A DNA stretch of 26,518 nucleotides from an uncultured Rothia sp. (lineage in GTDB: Bacteria > Actinomycetota > Actinomycetes > Actinomycetales > Micrococcaceae): the NCBI GenBank assembly GCA_946222285.1, contig CAMIIP010000022.1, forward strand, positions 1-26,518, written 5' to 3'. The translations under genes were made by a program, and so were the position numbers. Positions within the stretch are counted from its first letter, which is position 1, and every line of letters starts with the position of its first letter. The notes beneath the pieces are model-generated. The model made no database searches. It saw only the letters and a program-made list of their open reading frames with translations, and was not told where the DNA came from. Positions 17,022 through 24,942 of the stretch are shown piece after piece.

Positions 17022-17811
17022 TTAGGAGCCAACTGCGATTTTTATTTCGTCCGGTGCACCTGCGGAAAGCGGCCGCCAGGAGTCAAATTTGGCGTGGACA
17101 ATGTAGCGTTCGGTATCACCGTAGCGGGGATGGCAGGTGGTGAGGGTGAGTAGATGGTCAGTGGATTCTATGCTGGCGGGGTTGGCGGGGTCTGGTGCGA
17201 TGACGTCGATGTCAGTGGGCTGCACAATTTTCGTTTCATATACGGTGTAGGTGTAGTAGCCCTGGGCGGTTCGAATATAGATGTGGTCACCCTGCTGGAT
17301 TTCTTCTACGCGATCCAGTACTGCACCGTTGGTTTGGCGGTGGCCGGCGAGGGAGAAGTTTCCTTTTTCGCCAGGCATTGCAGTGCCGTCGTAGTGACCG
17401 AGGCCGAGGGTATCCAGTACGTCTGTGCTGGTTCCTTCTGCTAATGGGCGCGGTAGGTTTCGCCAAAGCGGGGAATGTAAGCGATGCCGAATGCTTCACC
17501 GTGTCCCGGCTCGGAAGTGACTTCTGGGCTGTTGGGACCCCATGTGGCTTGTGCGTGGGAAATAGTTTCCTGAGCTTTTTGTTCGAATTCCTGGGAGAGG
17601 GAATGTACTGCGTTATCTTGGGTGGCGTTTGCTTCTAGGTTGGTCCACCAGAGTTGCCAGGCGACAAAGAGGAGCAGAATCAGCCCTACGGTGATGAGGA
17701 GTTCCCCAAAGATTTGAATAGACCGGTTAAGAGGGTTTTTAGAACGTGTTTGGGAGACGGCAGTACGCACCGGAGGATTTTTGAGGGGGGGGACGACGGT
17801 GTGTGAGACAT
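17022..17811 (-). pseudogene. srtE: Class E-type sortase, broken by two missing bases
   Basis: A sortase attaches or links LPxTG-like surface proteins at the outer membrane face. The gene starts at ATG 17811 behind a good AGGAAAG site. It needs one extra C in the C8 run (plus-strand G at 17785-17792) to enter the frame holding the membrane anchor (IQIFGELLITVGLILLLF). A second C is needed near 17445-17450 (YRA-PLAEGT) to reach the catalytic part. With both, the protein is 263 residues, with IPRFG, GHYDGTAMPGE, LAGHR (His), LTTCHPRYG (Cys) and RYIVHA (Arg) in the right order. As written the catalytic domain is not reachable from the start. It may be inactive, phase-variable or misread; both lesions are losses of one C. 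Confidence 0.85.
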
Positions 17812-17886
17812 ACTCTTTCCTGTGAACAGTTACCTGTGAAACTGGCCATGGTAGCGCAGATGTTAGGTCTTCGCGCGGTTGAAAGG

Positions 17887-17912
17887 ATAAGATTTACAGC
17901 AGTAAATCTTAT
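17887..17912. promoter_or_regulatory. 11-bp perfect inverted repeat between the sortase and crgA
   Basis: The arms 17887-17897 and 17902-17912 (ATAAGATTTAC and its complement) are perfect, with a 4-base spacer. It lies in the 160-base divergent gap, 58 bases before crgA, beside AT-rich TATAAAT sequence. A TTGAAA at 17879-17884 could be a -35 box. It could be an operator or an mRNA hairpin, and it has no terminator-like T run. Confidence 0.45.
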
Positions 17913-17970
17913 ATAAATCTATAGGTTAAACCGTACATGATGAGCCCCGGTTCGGGTGCCTGGAGGAAAC

Positions 17971-18276
17971 ATGGCTAAGTCAGCAAATAAGAAATCGTCT
18001 CGCGGGTCGGTTGTGAGCGATGATCGCGAGTTTGAGGCAGATGAGGCTGCACTTCGTCGCGCGGCTAAAGAGATGACTGTTGACGAGTTCGCCTCCCCCA
18101 CTCCTCTCTGGTACCGGGTGATTATGTTTGCCCTAGTGGTACTCGGGATTTTGTGGATTATGACTTTTTATATTACTGAATCCCGTTATCCTGTTGGTCC
18201 TATTGGCATGTGGAATATTGGTATTGGCGTGGGCATGATGATGCTCGGCATGATTATGATGACCCGCTGGAAATAG
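17971..18276 (+). CDS. crgA: CrgA, cell division protein
   Basis: The product is 101 residues. A charged N-terminus is followed by SPTPLWYRVIMFALVVLGILWIM and a second helix near WNIGIGVGMMMLGMIMMTRW, which is the CrgA family pattern. In mycobacteria and Streptomyces it is a two-helix membrane protein that interacts with FtsZ, FtsQ, FtsI and FtsW and coordinates septum formation. TGGAGGAAAC places the start at ATG 17971 rather than the GTG at 17956. It is divergent from the sortase and may be transcribed with the next small gene. Confidence 0.93.
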   Translation: MAKSANKKSSRGSVVSDDREFEADEAALRRAAKEMTVDEFASPTPLWYRVIMFALVVLGILWIMTFYITESRYPVGPIGMWNIGIGVGMMMLGMIMMTRWK

Positions 18277-18285
18277 GTTTCAGGT

Positions 18286-18567
18286 TTGGCTTCACATTTA
18301 GAAAATTTTGATTCTTCTGCCTCGGGTTCGGAACAGGACGACGGCACGCAGGGCACTTCTGCCGCAGCATCCGATTCGGGTTTGGAGCAGGAGTCTAAGC
18401 CCGAGGTGACTAACCCCAAAAATTTGGCACCTGTTGATCCGAATGAGCCTCGCGCGGAGCGAGAGGACATTAAGGCAGCTATTTTTGAGACCAAGTTACG
18501 CCGCTGGGCACTCATTGGTTTTATTGTGGCGGCAATTATTTATTTTGTGTGGCAGAGCTTTTTCTAA
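18286..18567 (+). CDS. Small C-terminally anchored membrane protein, unknown
   Basis: The product is 93 residues if it starts at TTG 18286, 9 bases after the crgA stop; no ATG lies in this frame. An acidic, Ser-rich part of about 70 residues is followed by ETKLRR and one C-terminal helix (ALIGFIVAAIIYFVW), leaving almost nothing outside. I do not recognise a family. Its position after crgA hints at a divisome link, but this is inference. A weak AGG precedes the start. Confidence 0.6.
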   Translation: MASHLENFDSSASGSEQDDGTQGTSAAASDSGLEQESKPEVTNPKNLAPVDPNEPRAEREDIKAAIFETKLRRWALIGFIVAAIIYFVWQSFF

Positions 18568-18585
18568 AATTTGCCTTGGGCACGT

Positions 18586-18653
18586 TAACGGCGTGTGCAC
18601 CTTTTCCTGTATATAAAAGCTTATATATCAGCTAAAAGGTGCACACGCCGTTA
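18586..18653. terminator. Long hairpin with 20-bp perfect arms between convergent genes
   Basis: Arms 18586-18605 and 18634-18653 are exact reverse complements, beginning TAACGGCGTG and ending in TTTT. The 28-base centre is itself nearly palindromic (CTG-TATATAA ... TTATATA-CAG), so the whole 68 bases can form one long stem. TTTT lies just past the right arm. It probably ends transcription from both sides, but it is larger than a common terminator. Confidence 0.65.
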
Positions 18654-18726
18654 GTTTTAACGCTTCTTATCTATCTGTTTAAAAACACTTTTAGGTAAAA
18701 GTTTATTTCAGAAATAACATCAGATT

Positions 18727-19386
18727 TTATCTAAGGGTAGAAACAACTACCGAAGATATATCAGTATTATCCGTACCGTCCGCACGTTTTGCTCCATTGG
18801 CCAGTACGTACGATGAATAATATCCAGCGTACACTGGAGCATCCTTAAGATATTCTCCAGTGCCGGTAGCTGATGCAACAAAGGTTGTTCCCGGCTAAGT
18901 GTATTCTGATCCATCTGCGTATACTGTATATCCGCTTTTGCTACCAGTAAATTCAAATTCAAAAATATCGTAGGTGGTAGGTGAAAGCGTAGTGCCATTC
19001 TCCATCTTCAATGGACTATTTGATAGCCCGTTCAGTTTCCAGGTAGAAGATCCTGACGTGATTTGAAAATTAGAAACTTTATATTTTTTATCGACGGCAA
19101 AATAATATTTCAAGGAAGTCAGGGTTGCGGTAGTTTGTTCGCCACCGGAAAGATAAAAAATGGTAAACCCTGGCAGATTGGGTCCTACCGGCTGGTCGGT
19201 ACGGATTTGCACCGTTGAAGTACTAGTATTATCAACTCCTGTACCGCTAAATACACTGGTTCGAGTATAGAAACCGTTTAGATTACTTGCGGCATATGCA
19301 GGAATTGCGCTTGAAGCCACTACTAGCGGAGCTGACCAGGCAGCACCTTTTGCGATAGTTCGGCGTGAAAGGGTGGGGGATTTCAT
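18727..19386 (-). pseudogene. Tat-exported protein with an in-frame amber codon
   Basis: The gene has 219 codons with one TAG at codon 164 (plus strand 18895-18897). The signal has SRRTIAKGAAWSAPLVV and a likely AYA cleavage near residue 32, typical of Tat export. The mature part is rich in Thr, Ser and Gly, with no family I recognise. After the TAG the same frame stays open for 55 more codons (starting PGTTFVASATG, ending VVVSTLR) and keeps the same composition, so the TAG looks like a point mutation. A 163-residue truncated product is possible. AAGGA precedes the ATG at 19386 by 5 bases. Confidence 0.7.
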
Positions 19387-19436
19387 TTGATTCCTTTTTA
19401 GGGGGATAACTAAAATTTATGGGGGTCGCGAAGAAT

Positions 19437-20436
19437 TTATTTTAACATATAAGGTCTGCAACCGGCCTTTCGAAACGCCGCTACCATAGCCACCATTACA
19501 ACTAGCTCCACTAACGTCTGAGTCATCACTGCTACTGGCAACAGAGTTTGTCCGGTTATCTCAGAGAGCGCCAAAATAACCGGTAGAATCACCAGCGCAT
19601 TGCGCGTAACGCCCGAGAATACCAGCGCAATACGCTCCCCCGCCGGCATCTTCACAGGACCCCGTCCGCGCGTCGCTGTCCATAATCCAAGACTCATTAC
19701 CGTTGCGAAAACCATAGAGTCCAATCAACGAGAACAACTGCTCGCTAGCATCCCAAACCACAGCACTGTGCGCCGCGACTGTACAAAAAAGAACCAGCAT
19801 CATTGCCGGAACCATTACCGCCTGCGCCAACTCTAACCAAGATTTCGCAGGTGAGCCCCTTGCGGAAAGCTGCTGCGGCACCCATGCAAGAGCTAGAGGA
19901 ATAAGGATGATGCACAGAGCAGCTAGCACTCTTGGTGCCGCCTCTTTCAGAGCCTGGGAGGAGATGTCCATCTCCCACAGTCCCAATAGATGAAAGAGCC
20001 AAAGGTAGAAAGGCACCCCAAGTGCCTGCGCCCCCAAAAGCAGAGGAGTGATACGTAGAAGCGCGCGGGAGTCTCCACCGGCAAGTCCGCAAAAGGTTAC
20101 CACATAGTCAATACAAGGTGCCAGTAGCACCATTGAAGCAGCAAAAGCTAGTGGTCCGGAAAATGGAAAAATCGCGATAAGAATCCCCAGAAGAACCGGT
20201 ACCGCCACGAAATTAATAGTCAGCACCCACCAGATAAATCGTAAAGACCCGCGCCTCTCCTCCCCCGCTTGCCTCCGCAGAGGAATAGACATGAACGTCG
20301 CCCACAGAAGCAGCGCCAAGAATGGAAGGGTCAGATGGCCGGACACCTCTGCGACCTCCGGCACGAATCCCGCCAATGCACCGAGTATCAGCGCGCAGAG
20401 ATAGAATTGAACCTGATATCGCTCAAAAAATTTCAC
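19437..20436 (-). pseudogene. ACR3/bile acid:sodium symporter-type transporter, frameshifted
   Basis: The two frames join into a membrane protein of about 332 residues with some ten helices. Marks include LPFLALLLWATFMSIPLR, LLAPCIDYVVTFCGLAGGD and the C-terminal ERIALVFSGVTRNALVILP and MTQTLVELVVMV. These fit the bile acid:sodium symporter superfamily, near the ACR3 arsenite exporters, but the substrate is not certain. The break is near 19719-19723: dropping one G (plus-strand CC at 19721-19722) joins SLI to DSMVFATVMSLG. The start is uncertain: GTG 20436 lies just after the HAAS gene stop, while TTG 20475 would overlap it. It probably belongs to the padR unit. Confidence 0.8.
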
Positions 20437-20443
20437 GCTTGTT

Positions 20444-21184
20444 CTAAGCCATCCAGAAGGTAAACAGCGTATCAATCACCACGTAGACGGGAATGAGCAG
20501 AGCGGGGATTACCATCATCCACTTGCCCATTTTTTGGGCTTTTTCCTGCTCTTGTTCGGTATCCAGGGGAGAGACGAGCGCATCGTCAGTCTCCGTATTT
20601 TTGAGGTTGGTTCGCACCGCCCACCCGGTAGCAATAAGCAGTAGGACGCCGGAACCCACAGCCACGGGCAGGGCAGGGGTATTGATTACCAGCGGCAGAT
20701 CTTGCCAGGACGCAACTGCACCCGCAACTCCTAGTCCACAGGCAACCATGGAACCGATAATGAGAGTCCAAGGTTTCTCCATGAGCACCCGTGGTTTAAG
20801 TACGAGAAGCATCACGAGGATAACCGCCAAAGCCCCCACCCAGCACCCCAATACCACGCCGTTGAGCATGAAGTTGTGCTCTGCGGTGATAGCTCGCATG
20901 GAGTAGGTGAAAACAAAGAGCAAGAAGGTCTGCAAGAGCATGGGCATCACGATTTCTAGGTTTTCTCCGCGCTTTGGGATACTCTGATATCCCAGTGAAC
21001 GCGCATAGTCTTTGGATGAACCGAATGCTTCTTCGGGGTTCTCTCCTGTTTCTTGGCAGTGGCTAAAGACGGTGGTGAGTTCATCGCCGATTTGTGCCCC
21101 CGACACATCATTGAGACGGAGTTCAATCACAAATTGATCAACCCATTTTTTGTGGGTTTTGCTCCAGGATTTGAGGGCACTCAT
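20444..21184 (-). CDS. HAAS-domain membrane protein paired with PadR
   Basis: The product is 246 residues. The first 75 resemble the HAAS signalling domain (FVIELRLNDVSGAQIGDEL, then ENPEEAFGSSKDYARSLG), which commonly stands beside PadR regulators. Then come six or so hydrophobic segments, among them MPMLLQTFLLFVFTY, VLGCWVGALAVILVML, LIIGSMVACGLGV and a last helix near MVIPALLIPVYVVIDTLF. Its function is unknown; a membrane effector or sensor controlled by the PadR protein is the common idea. The ATG overlaps the padR stop by 4 bases, which indicates coupled translation. Confidence 0.8.
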   Translation of the reverse strand: MSALKSWSKTHKKWVDQFVIELRLNDVSGAQIGDELTTVFSHCQETGENPEEAFGSSKDYARSLGYQSIPKRGENLEIVMPMLLQTFLLFVFTYSMRAITAEHNFMLNGVVLGCWVGALAVILVMLLVLKPRVLMEKPWTLIIGSMVACGLGVAGAVASWQDLPLVINTPALPVAVGSGVLLLIATGWAVRTNLKNTETDDALVSPLDTEQEQEKAQKMGKWMMVIPALLIPVYVVIDTLFTFWMA

Positions 21185-21552
21185 GGTGCTTCCTTTTCTC
21201 GGCGTGATGGTTCGTGGTGTGGGTCGGCGAGCAGTGCTCCTACTTTATTACTGAAGTAGTTCCACTGTTGCGCGGTGTGCGCAAGCTCCGCGCGTCCGGT
21301 ATCTGTGAGCGCAAAGTATTTGCGGCCAGGACCGCTCTCTCCTGCTCGCCATTCGGTTTGCACTAGACCTCGCGTTTCATAGCGAGTGAGCAAGGGGTAG
21401 AGGGTGCCGCCTTTGATGTCACCCAGACCGGCTGCTTCTAACGCACCAATGATGGCATAACCGTAAGTCGGTTCGCGCGAGAGAATATGGAGAACACACG
21501 GTCCTAACATTCCTCGGAGCCATTCGGCTGGATAATCGGTTGAGCTGGTCAT
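21181..21552 (-). CDS. PadR-family transcriptional regulator
   Basis: The product is 123 residues. A winged helix of the PadR kind is seen in LGPCVLHILSREPTYGYAIIGALEAAG, GDIKGGTLYPLLTRYETRGLV and GPGRKYFALTDTGRAEL. PadR proteins are usually ligand-dependent repressors of their own operon. The downstream HAAS protein and ACR3-like transporter are likely targets. An AGGT stands very close to the ATG, so the ribosome site is weak. Confidence 0.88.
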   Translation of the reverse strand: MTSSTDYPAEWLRGMLGPCVLHILSREPTYGYAIIGALEAAGLGDIKGGTLYPLLTRYETRGLVQTEWRAGESGPGRKYFALTDTGRAELAHTAQQWNYFSNKVGALLADPHHEPSRREKEAP

Positions 21553-21568
21553 ACCTATATAGTCTCAT

Positions 21569-21628
21569 TAAGTAGTTAGGTTGTCTACATAGTTCAAAAA
21601 TTATCTACCGCCGGCACCGTCAGATAAT
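21569..21628 (-). promoter_or_regulatory. Candidate padR operator/promoter region
   Basis: Two inverted repeats lie just before padR: TAAGTAG/CTACATA at 21569-21591 (one mismatch, 9-base spacer) and ATTATCT/AGATAAT at 21600-21628 (perfect, 15-base spacer). A TTGAAC -35-like box lies between them (plus 21592-21597). PadR repressors bind palindromes at their own promoters, so autoregulation is plausible but not shown. Confidence 0.35.
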
Positions 21629-21720
21629 AGGTCAGCAAACGAAAGAAAGTGCATGCATATAGGAGTACCTTTTCTTTCATTTAGTGATTCACCTAAGCCA
21701 GCCCCTCCCAGCACACACAA

Positions 21721-21755
21721 AAATACCCACCCCCATAACGGGAGTGGGCATTTTT
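21721..21755 (-). terminator. Terminator downstream of yceI
   Basis: A 14-bp stem (21721-21734 with 21740-21753) has two positions that pair as G-U only in minus-strand RNA, followed on that strand by TATTTTT. It lies 41 bases past the yceI stop. T5 on the plus strand could let it work both ways. Confidence 0.75.
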
Positions 21756-21795
21756 ACACACTATTGTTTACACGCTAAGGAACTCTTGCCAGAAT

Positions 21796-22335
21796 TTACG
21801 CCTGGGGTGCTACGTATTCAGCATCGATATTGATGGTGACCTTATCGCCCACCATAACGCCGCCAGTTTCAAGGGCTGCGTTCCAGGTGATGCCAAAGTC
21901 CTTACGGGAAATCTTGGTGGACACAGATACACCGAAGCGAGTTGCGCCGAAGGGGTCAGTTGCAACGCCGCCGAATTCACCGGTGAGTTCTACGGGGCGG
22001 GTCTCACCCTTGATGGTGAGATCACCCTTGACGGTCAAATCTTCGCCATCAAGTTCGAAGGAGGTTGACTTGAAAGTCATCTCGGGGAACTGCTCCGCGT
22101 CGAAGAAGTCTGCAGATTTAAGGTGAGCATCGCGGTCAGCGTTGCGGGTGCTAATGGATGCAATCTGAATGCGTGCTTCAACGGTGGAGTCGGCTACATT
22201 TTCTGCAACGTTCACGGTTGACTCAACTTCTTCAAAGCGGCCGCGAGCTTTAGAAACCGCTGCATGGCGTACGGAGAAACCAATTTCTGAGTGAGCTGCG
22301 TCGAGGGTCCAGGTGCCGGGAGTAAGTTCTGCCAT
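21796..22335 (-). CDS. yceI: YceI-family lipocalin-like protein
   Basis: The product is 179 residues, normal for the family. It has WTLDAAHSEIGFSVRH at the start, then FEEVESTVNV, VEARIQIASISTRNADRDAHLKS-type text, DFFDAEQFPEMTFKS and GDLTIKGETRPVELTGEF. YceI proteins form a beta-barrel that binds polyisoprenoid-like lipids. There is no signal peptide, so this one is predicted cytoplasmic. AAAGGAAAA precedes the ATG by about 7 bases. It has its own terminator and a promoter with a palindrome, so it seems monocistronic. Confidence 0.93.
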   Translation of the reverse strand: MAELTPGTWTLDAAHSEIGFSVRHAAVSKARGRFEEVESTVNVAENVADSTVEARIQIASISTRNADRDAHLKSADFFDAEQFPEMTFKSTSFELDGEDLTVKGDLTIKGETRPVELTGEFGGVATDPFGATRFGVSVSTKISRKDFGITWNAALETGGVMVGDKVTINIDAEYVAPQA

Positions 22336-22384
22336 GATAATTTTCCTTTCAGGAATTTTCTAAAGCTTAGTGTTCATACTTTCA

Positions 22385-22413
22385 AGAATTACTTTACATG
22401 TAAACCATTTCAA
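22385..22413 (-). promoter_or_regulatory. yceI promoter with a 12-bp palindrome in the spacer
   Basis: TTTACATGTAAA at 22393-22404 is a perfect palindrome. On the minus strand it lies between TTGAAA (22413-22408) and a weak -10 near TAATTC (22391-22386). A second TTGAAA occurs just downstream. A palindrome between -35 and -10 suits a dimeric repressor such as a MarR protein, but no such gene is adjacent. Confidence 0.4.
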
Positions 22414-22482
22414 GTGCAACTCAATACTCTGAAAAATCTAAAAACTTTACAAAACATCTATTTACGCGCTTAGTGACAGGCC

Positions 22483-23388
22483 CTAGGAAAGGCTCTTTGC
22501 CGCCTCATAGACTCGCTCCGTTACCACATCGAGTACCTCCGAGGAAATTTTCCACCTCTGCCAGTACAGCGGTGCATCCAACGGATCCTTCGCCAACAGA
22601 ACCAGCTCACCGCTTTCCAACTGCTCTGCACACTGCGCCGTGGGTACAATCCCCCACCCAATGCCCTCATAGATAGCACGCGCATAATCCGGCGACGACG
22701 GCACATAAACACTCGGAGACTCCCCCGCAGCGGCGTCATCCAACCCAAAATTTTTCAAGATCAACGCGCGGGAAGATTTCTGCCCCACATCCTTGTGGTC
22801 ATACTCAATAGCGGGCGCGGCATTGAGTTCTCCTGCGGTAATTTCATGTGGCCAGTTGGCAAAATAGCGGTGCACAAATTCCGACGACGCCACCACCCAG
22901 TACCGCACAGTTCCCAGCTTCTCCACAGAGCAGCCCGGGATGGTTTCAGGGTCAGAAGTTATTGCAGCCATAGCCTCACCCGAACGTAGAAGAGCTGAGG
23001 AATATTGCTCCCCCTCACGGCGAAGGTCGCAGAAAATTTTGTCCTCGCGTGCCAGCTTACCCACAGCAGAGAGCAGCCAGGTTGCCAACGAGTCGGCATT
23101 CACCGCAATAGCAACAGTTCTCTCGCCACCCCCCATACCCAGCTCCCGCTCCAACTCGCTACTAAGGTATTCGCTTTGGCGAGCGATATGTAAAACAATT
23201 TCGCCGATTTCAGTAGGAGCCGCCGGATTAGTGCGCTTTACTAAAACCCGCCCGGCGGTCTGTTCCATCGCCTTAATGCGCTGAGAAATAGCGGAGGCGC
23301 TAATCATCAGAATGTCTGCGGCGGCTTCAAAAGTTCCATATTCAATCACAAGCACGAAGGTGCGGAGTTGTTCAGCGGTAAATCTCAT
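22483..23388 (-). CDS. lysG: LysG/ArgP-type LysR-family regulator
   Basis: The product is 301 residues. The N-terminal winged helix (LRTFVLVIEYGTFEAAADIL, SASAISQRIKAMEQTAGRVLVKR) is followed by the effector-binding domain. The text VAIAVNADSLATWLLSA, and its place head-to-head with a LysE-type exporter, match the LysG of Corynebacterium, which activates lysE when lysine, arginine or histidine accumulates. The shared gap is only 69 bases. The partner exporter is frameshifted here while the regulator is intact. Confidence 0.9.
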   Translation of the reverse strand: MRFTAEQLRTFVLVIEYGTFEAAADILMISASAISQRIKAMEQTAGRVLVKRTNPAAPTEIGEIVLHIARQSEYLSSELERELGMGGGERTVAIAVNADSLATWLLSAVGKLAREDKIFCDLRREGEQYSSALLRSGEAMAAITSDPETIPGCSVEKLGTVRYWVVASSEFVHRYFANWPHEITAGELNAAPAIEYDHKDVGQKSSRALILKNFGLDDAAAGESPSVYVPSSPDYARAIYEGIGWGIVPTAQCAEQLESGELVLLAKDPLDAPLYWQRWKISSEVLDVVTERVYEAAKSLS

Positions 23389-23457
23389 AAGGTTATCTTA
23401 TGCTTCTTTAGAATCATTAGATGGTTTTATGGGAAAAATAATCCTAGTCTTGAACTC

Positions 23458-24080
23458 ATGAACTTTTTCGAAGCACTCCCCACCATTCTCATAGGCCTCG
23501 GAGCCGGGCTCTCCCTCATTATCGCGATTGGAGCTCAAAACGCTTTCATTCTCCGCCAGGGCATTATTGGCAAGTACGTTACTCCCATTATTCTTTTCTG
23601 CATTATTGGCGATATTCTCCTCATCGGCGCCGGCATCTGGTCCGTAGGTAAACTCGCCGAAGGTTTCGACGGGGTGCTGGAGGCACTGCGCTGGTTCGGT
23701 GGCGCTTTTCTGATTTGGTACGGATCTCAGCCGCACGCCGCGCGCTCAAGCCCTCCAAACTAACCGTAGATCCCACTACCGAAGGGCCGCAGAGTCTAGG
23801 TAAAGCACTGGCGCTTACGTTTGCGATTACCTACCTCAACCTGCACGTCTATCTCGATACCTTTGTTCTGCTCGGCTCACTAGGAAATACTCACGGCGAA
23901 GCCGGACGGTGGTGGTTTTATCTGGGCACCACACTCGGCTCAATTCTATGGTTCACCGCGCTCGGTTACGGCTCCCGTTTTCTTCGCCCAGTTTTCGCCA
24001 AGCCCAAGGCGTGGAAGATTCTCGACGGCGGCATTGCGGTTCTTATGTTCTTCTTAGCCTTCCAGGTGATGTTTGGATAG
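23458..24080 (+). pseudogene. lysE: LysE/ArgO-type amino acid exporter, frameshifted
   Basis: Joined frames give about 207 residues with six helices. Family marks are GLGAGLSLIIAIGAQNAFILRQG, LFCIIGDILLIGAGIW, GGAFLIWYG, SAARRALKPSK, LTFAITYLNLHVYLDTFVLLGS and WFYLGTTLGSILWFT. It should export lysine or arginine under LysG control. One base is missing near 23721-23725 (WYG to ISAARRALK; an extra A or G restores the frame). ATG 23458 has no ribosome site. A TAGTCT lies 7 bases before it, so a leaderless transcript is possible. The first frame stops at 23761-23763. Confidence 0.85.
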
Positions 24081-24111
24081 CCCCCTGAAAAGTGATCGTT
24101 TTTAAAACCTA

Positions 24112-24162
24112 GTGACCATTTATGATTATTTGTATATTATGGTAATCGGTTTCAATCATTGA
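24112..24162 (+). promoter_or_regulatory. Candidate deoR promoter and operator
   Basis: GTGACC (24112-24117) and TATTAT (24135-24140) are spaced by 17 bases. A GATTA/TAATC inverted repeat (24124-24147) surrounds the -10 box, and a TCAAT-C-ATTGA palindrome follows at 24152-24162. DeoR-type repressors often bind such sites in front of their own gene. Confidence 0.4.
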
Positions 24163-24183
24163 GTATCACAAAGGATCACCAAA

Positions 24184-24942
24184 GTGATGGCCAACGAAAG
24201 ACAAAACCTCATCATCGTCGAGGTAGACCAACGCGGAACCGTCACCACCGCAGATCTCATCGAAAAATTCGAAGTCTCCCCTATCACCATCCGCCGCGAC
24301 CTTGCAGACCTTGCAGACCGCGGCCTCATCGCCAAGGTTCACGGCGGAGCACGTTCCATCCGCTCCACCAATAATCCCACCTTCGACACCAAGTTCAACA
24401 CTCATCGCGGGATCAAAGAATCTCTTGCTCGTGCGGCAGTAGAGTTCATCCAGGACGGCGATTCTGTTGCCTTTTCCGCTGGCACCACCTGCGCCGCTAT
24501 CGCTACCCTGGCGGCGTCGCGGCAGAATCTTACGGTAATCACCAATTCCACCCGTGTCGCAGACGAATTTCGGAGCTCCGAAAGCACCCAGCTTTTTGTC
24601 ACCGGCGGCAAACGCACACCCACCGAAGCTCTCATTGGACCGCTTGCCCTCGCTAGCTTGGAGCGTCTACACTTCGATACGCTCTTTACCAGTGTGCACG
24701 CCGCCGATCCTTCCTCAGGACTCACCACCCCTTCCCTAGAAGAAGCCGAAACGTTGCGCTCGATGATTCGCTCTGCCCACCGGGTAGTAGTTGTTTTTGA
24801 TCATTCCAAGTGGGGAGTGACGGCGCTGAGCACTTTCGCACATTGGAACGAAGTCGATGTAGTCATCGTAGATCAGGAGCTACCCAAGATCGCCGTCGAA
24901 GAGCTCAAAGAACTCGTAGAAAAGGTGGTTATTGCATCATGA
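24184..24942 (+). CDS. DeoR/GlpR-family sugar-responsive repressor
   Basis: The product is 252 residues. The N-terminal helix-turn-helix has QRGTVTTADLIEKFEVSPITIRRDLADL and GLIAKVHGGA. The C-terminal sugar-phosphate isomerase-like domain has IQDGDSVAFSAGTTCAAIA, LTVITNS, VTGGKRTPTEALIGPLA, FDTLFTSVHA and VFDHSKWG. GTG 24184 is 8 bases after AAAGGA and is my preferred start; ATG 24187 directly follows. It overlaps the GalT-like gene by 4 bases (ATGA). In relatives a DeoR gene precedes galT-galK, so galactose or a related sugar phosphate may be the ligand. Confidence 0.9.
   Translation: MMANERQNLIIVEVDQRGTVTTADLIEKFEVSPITIRRDLADLADRGLIAKVHGGARSIRSTNNPTFDTKFNTHRGIKESLARAAVEFIQDGDSVAFSAGTTCAAIATLAASRQNLTVITNSTRVADEFRSSESTQLFVTGGKRTPTEALIGPLALASLERLHFDTLFTSVHAADPSSGLTTPSLEEAETLRSMIRSAHRVVVVFDHSKWGVTALSTFAHWNEVDVVIVDQELPKIAVEELKELVEKVVIAS

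Noticed and set aside
21657..21779. 40-codon plus-strand frame
   Set aside because: It reads through the yceI terminator and has no ribosome site or recognisable product.
22473..22676. 67-codon plus-strand frame, Pro/His/Arg rich
   Set aside because: It is the antisense shadow of the 3' part of lysG.
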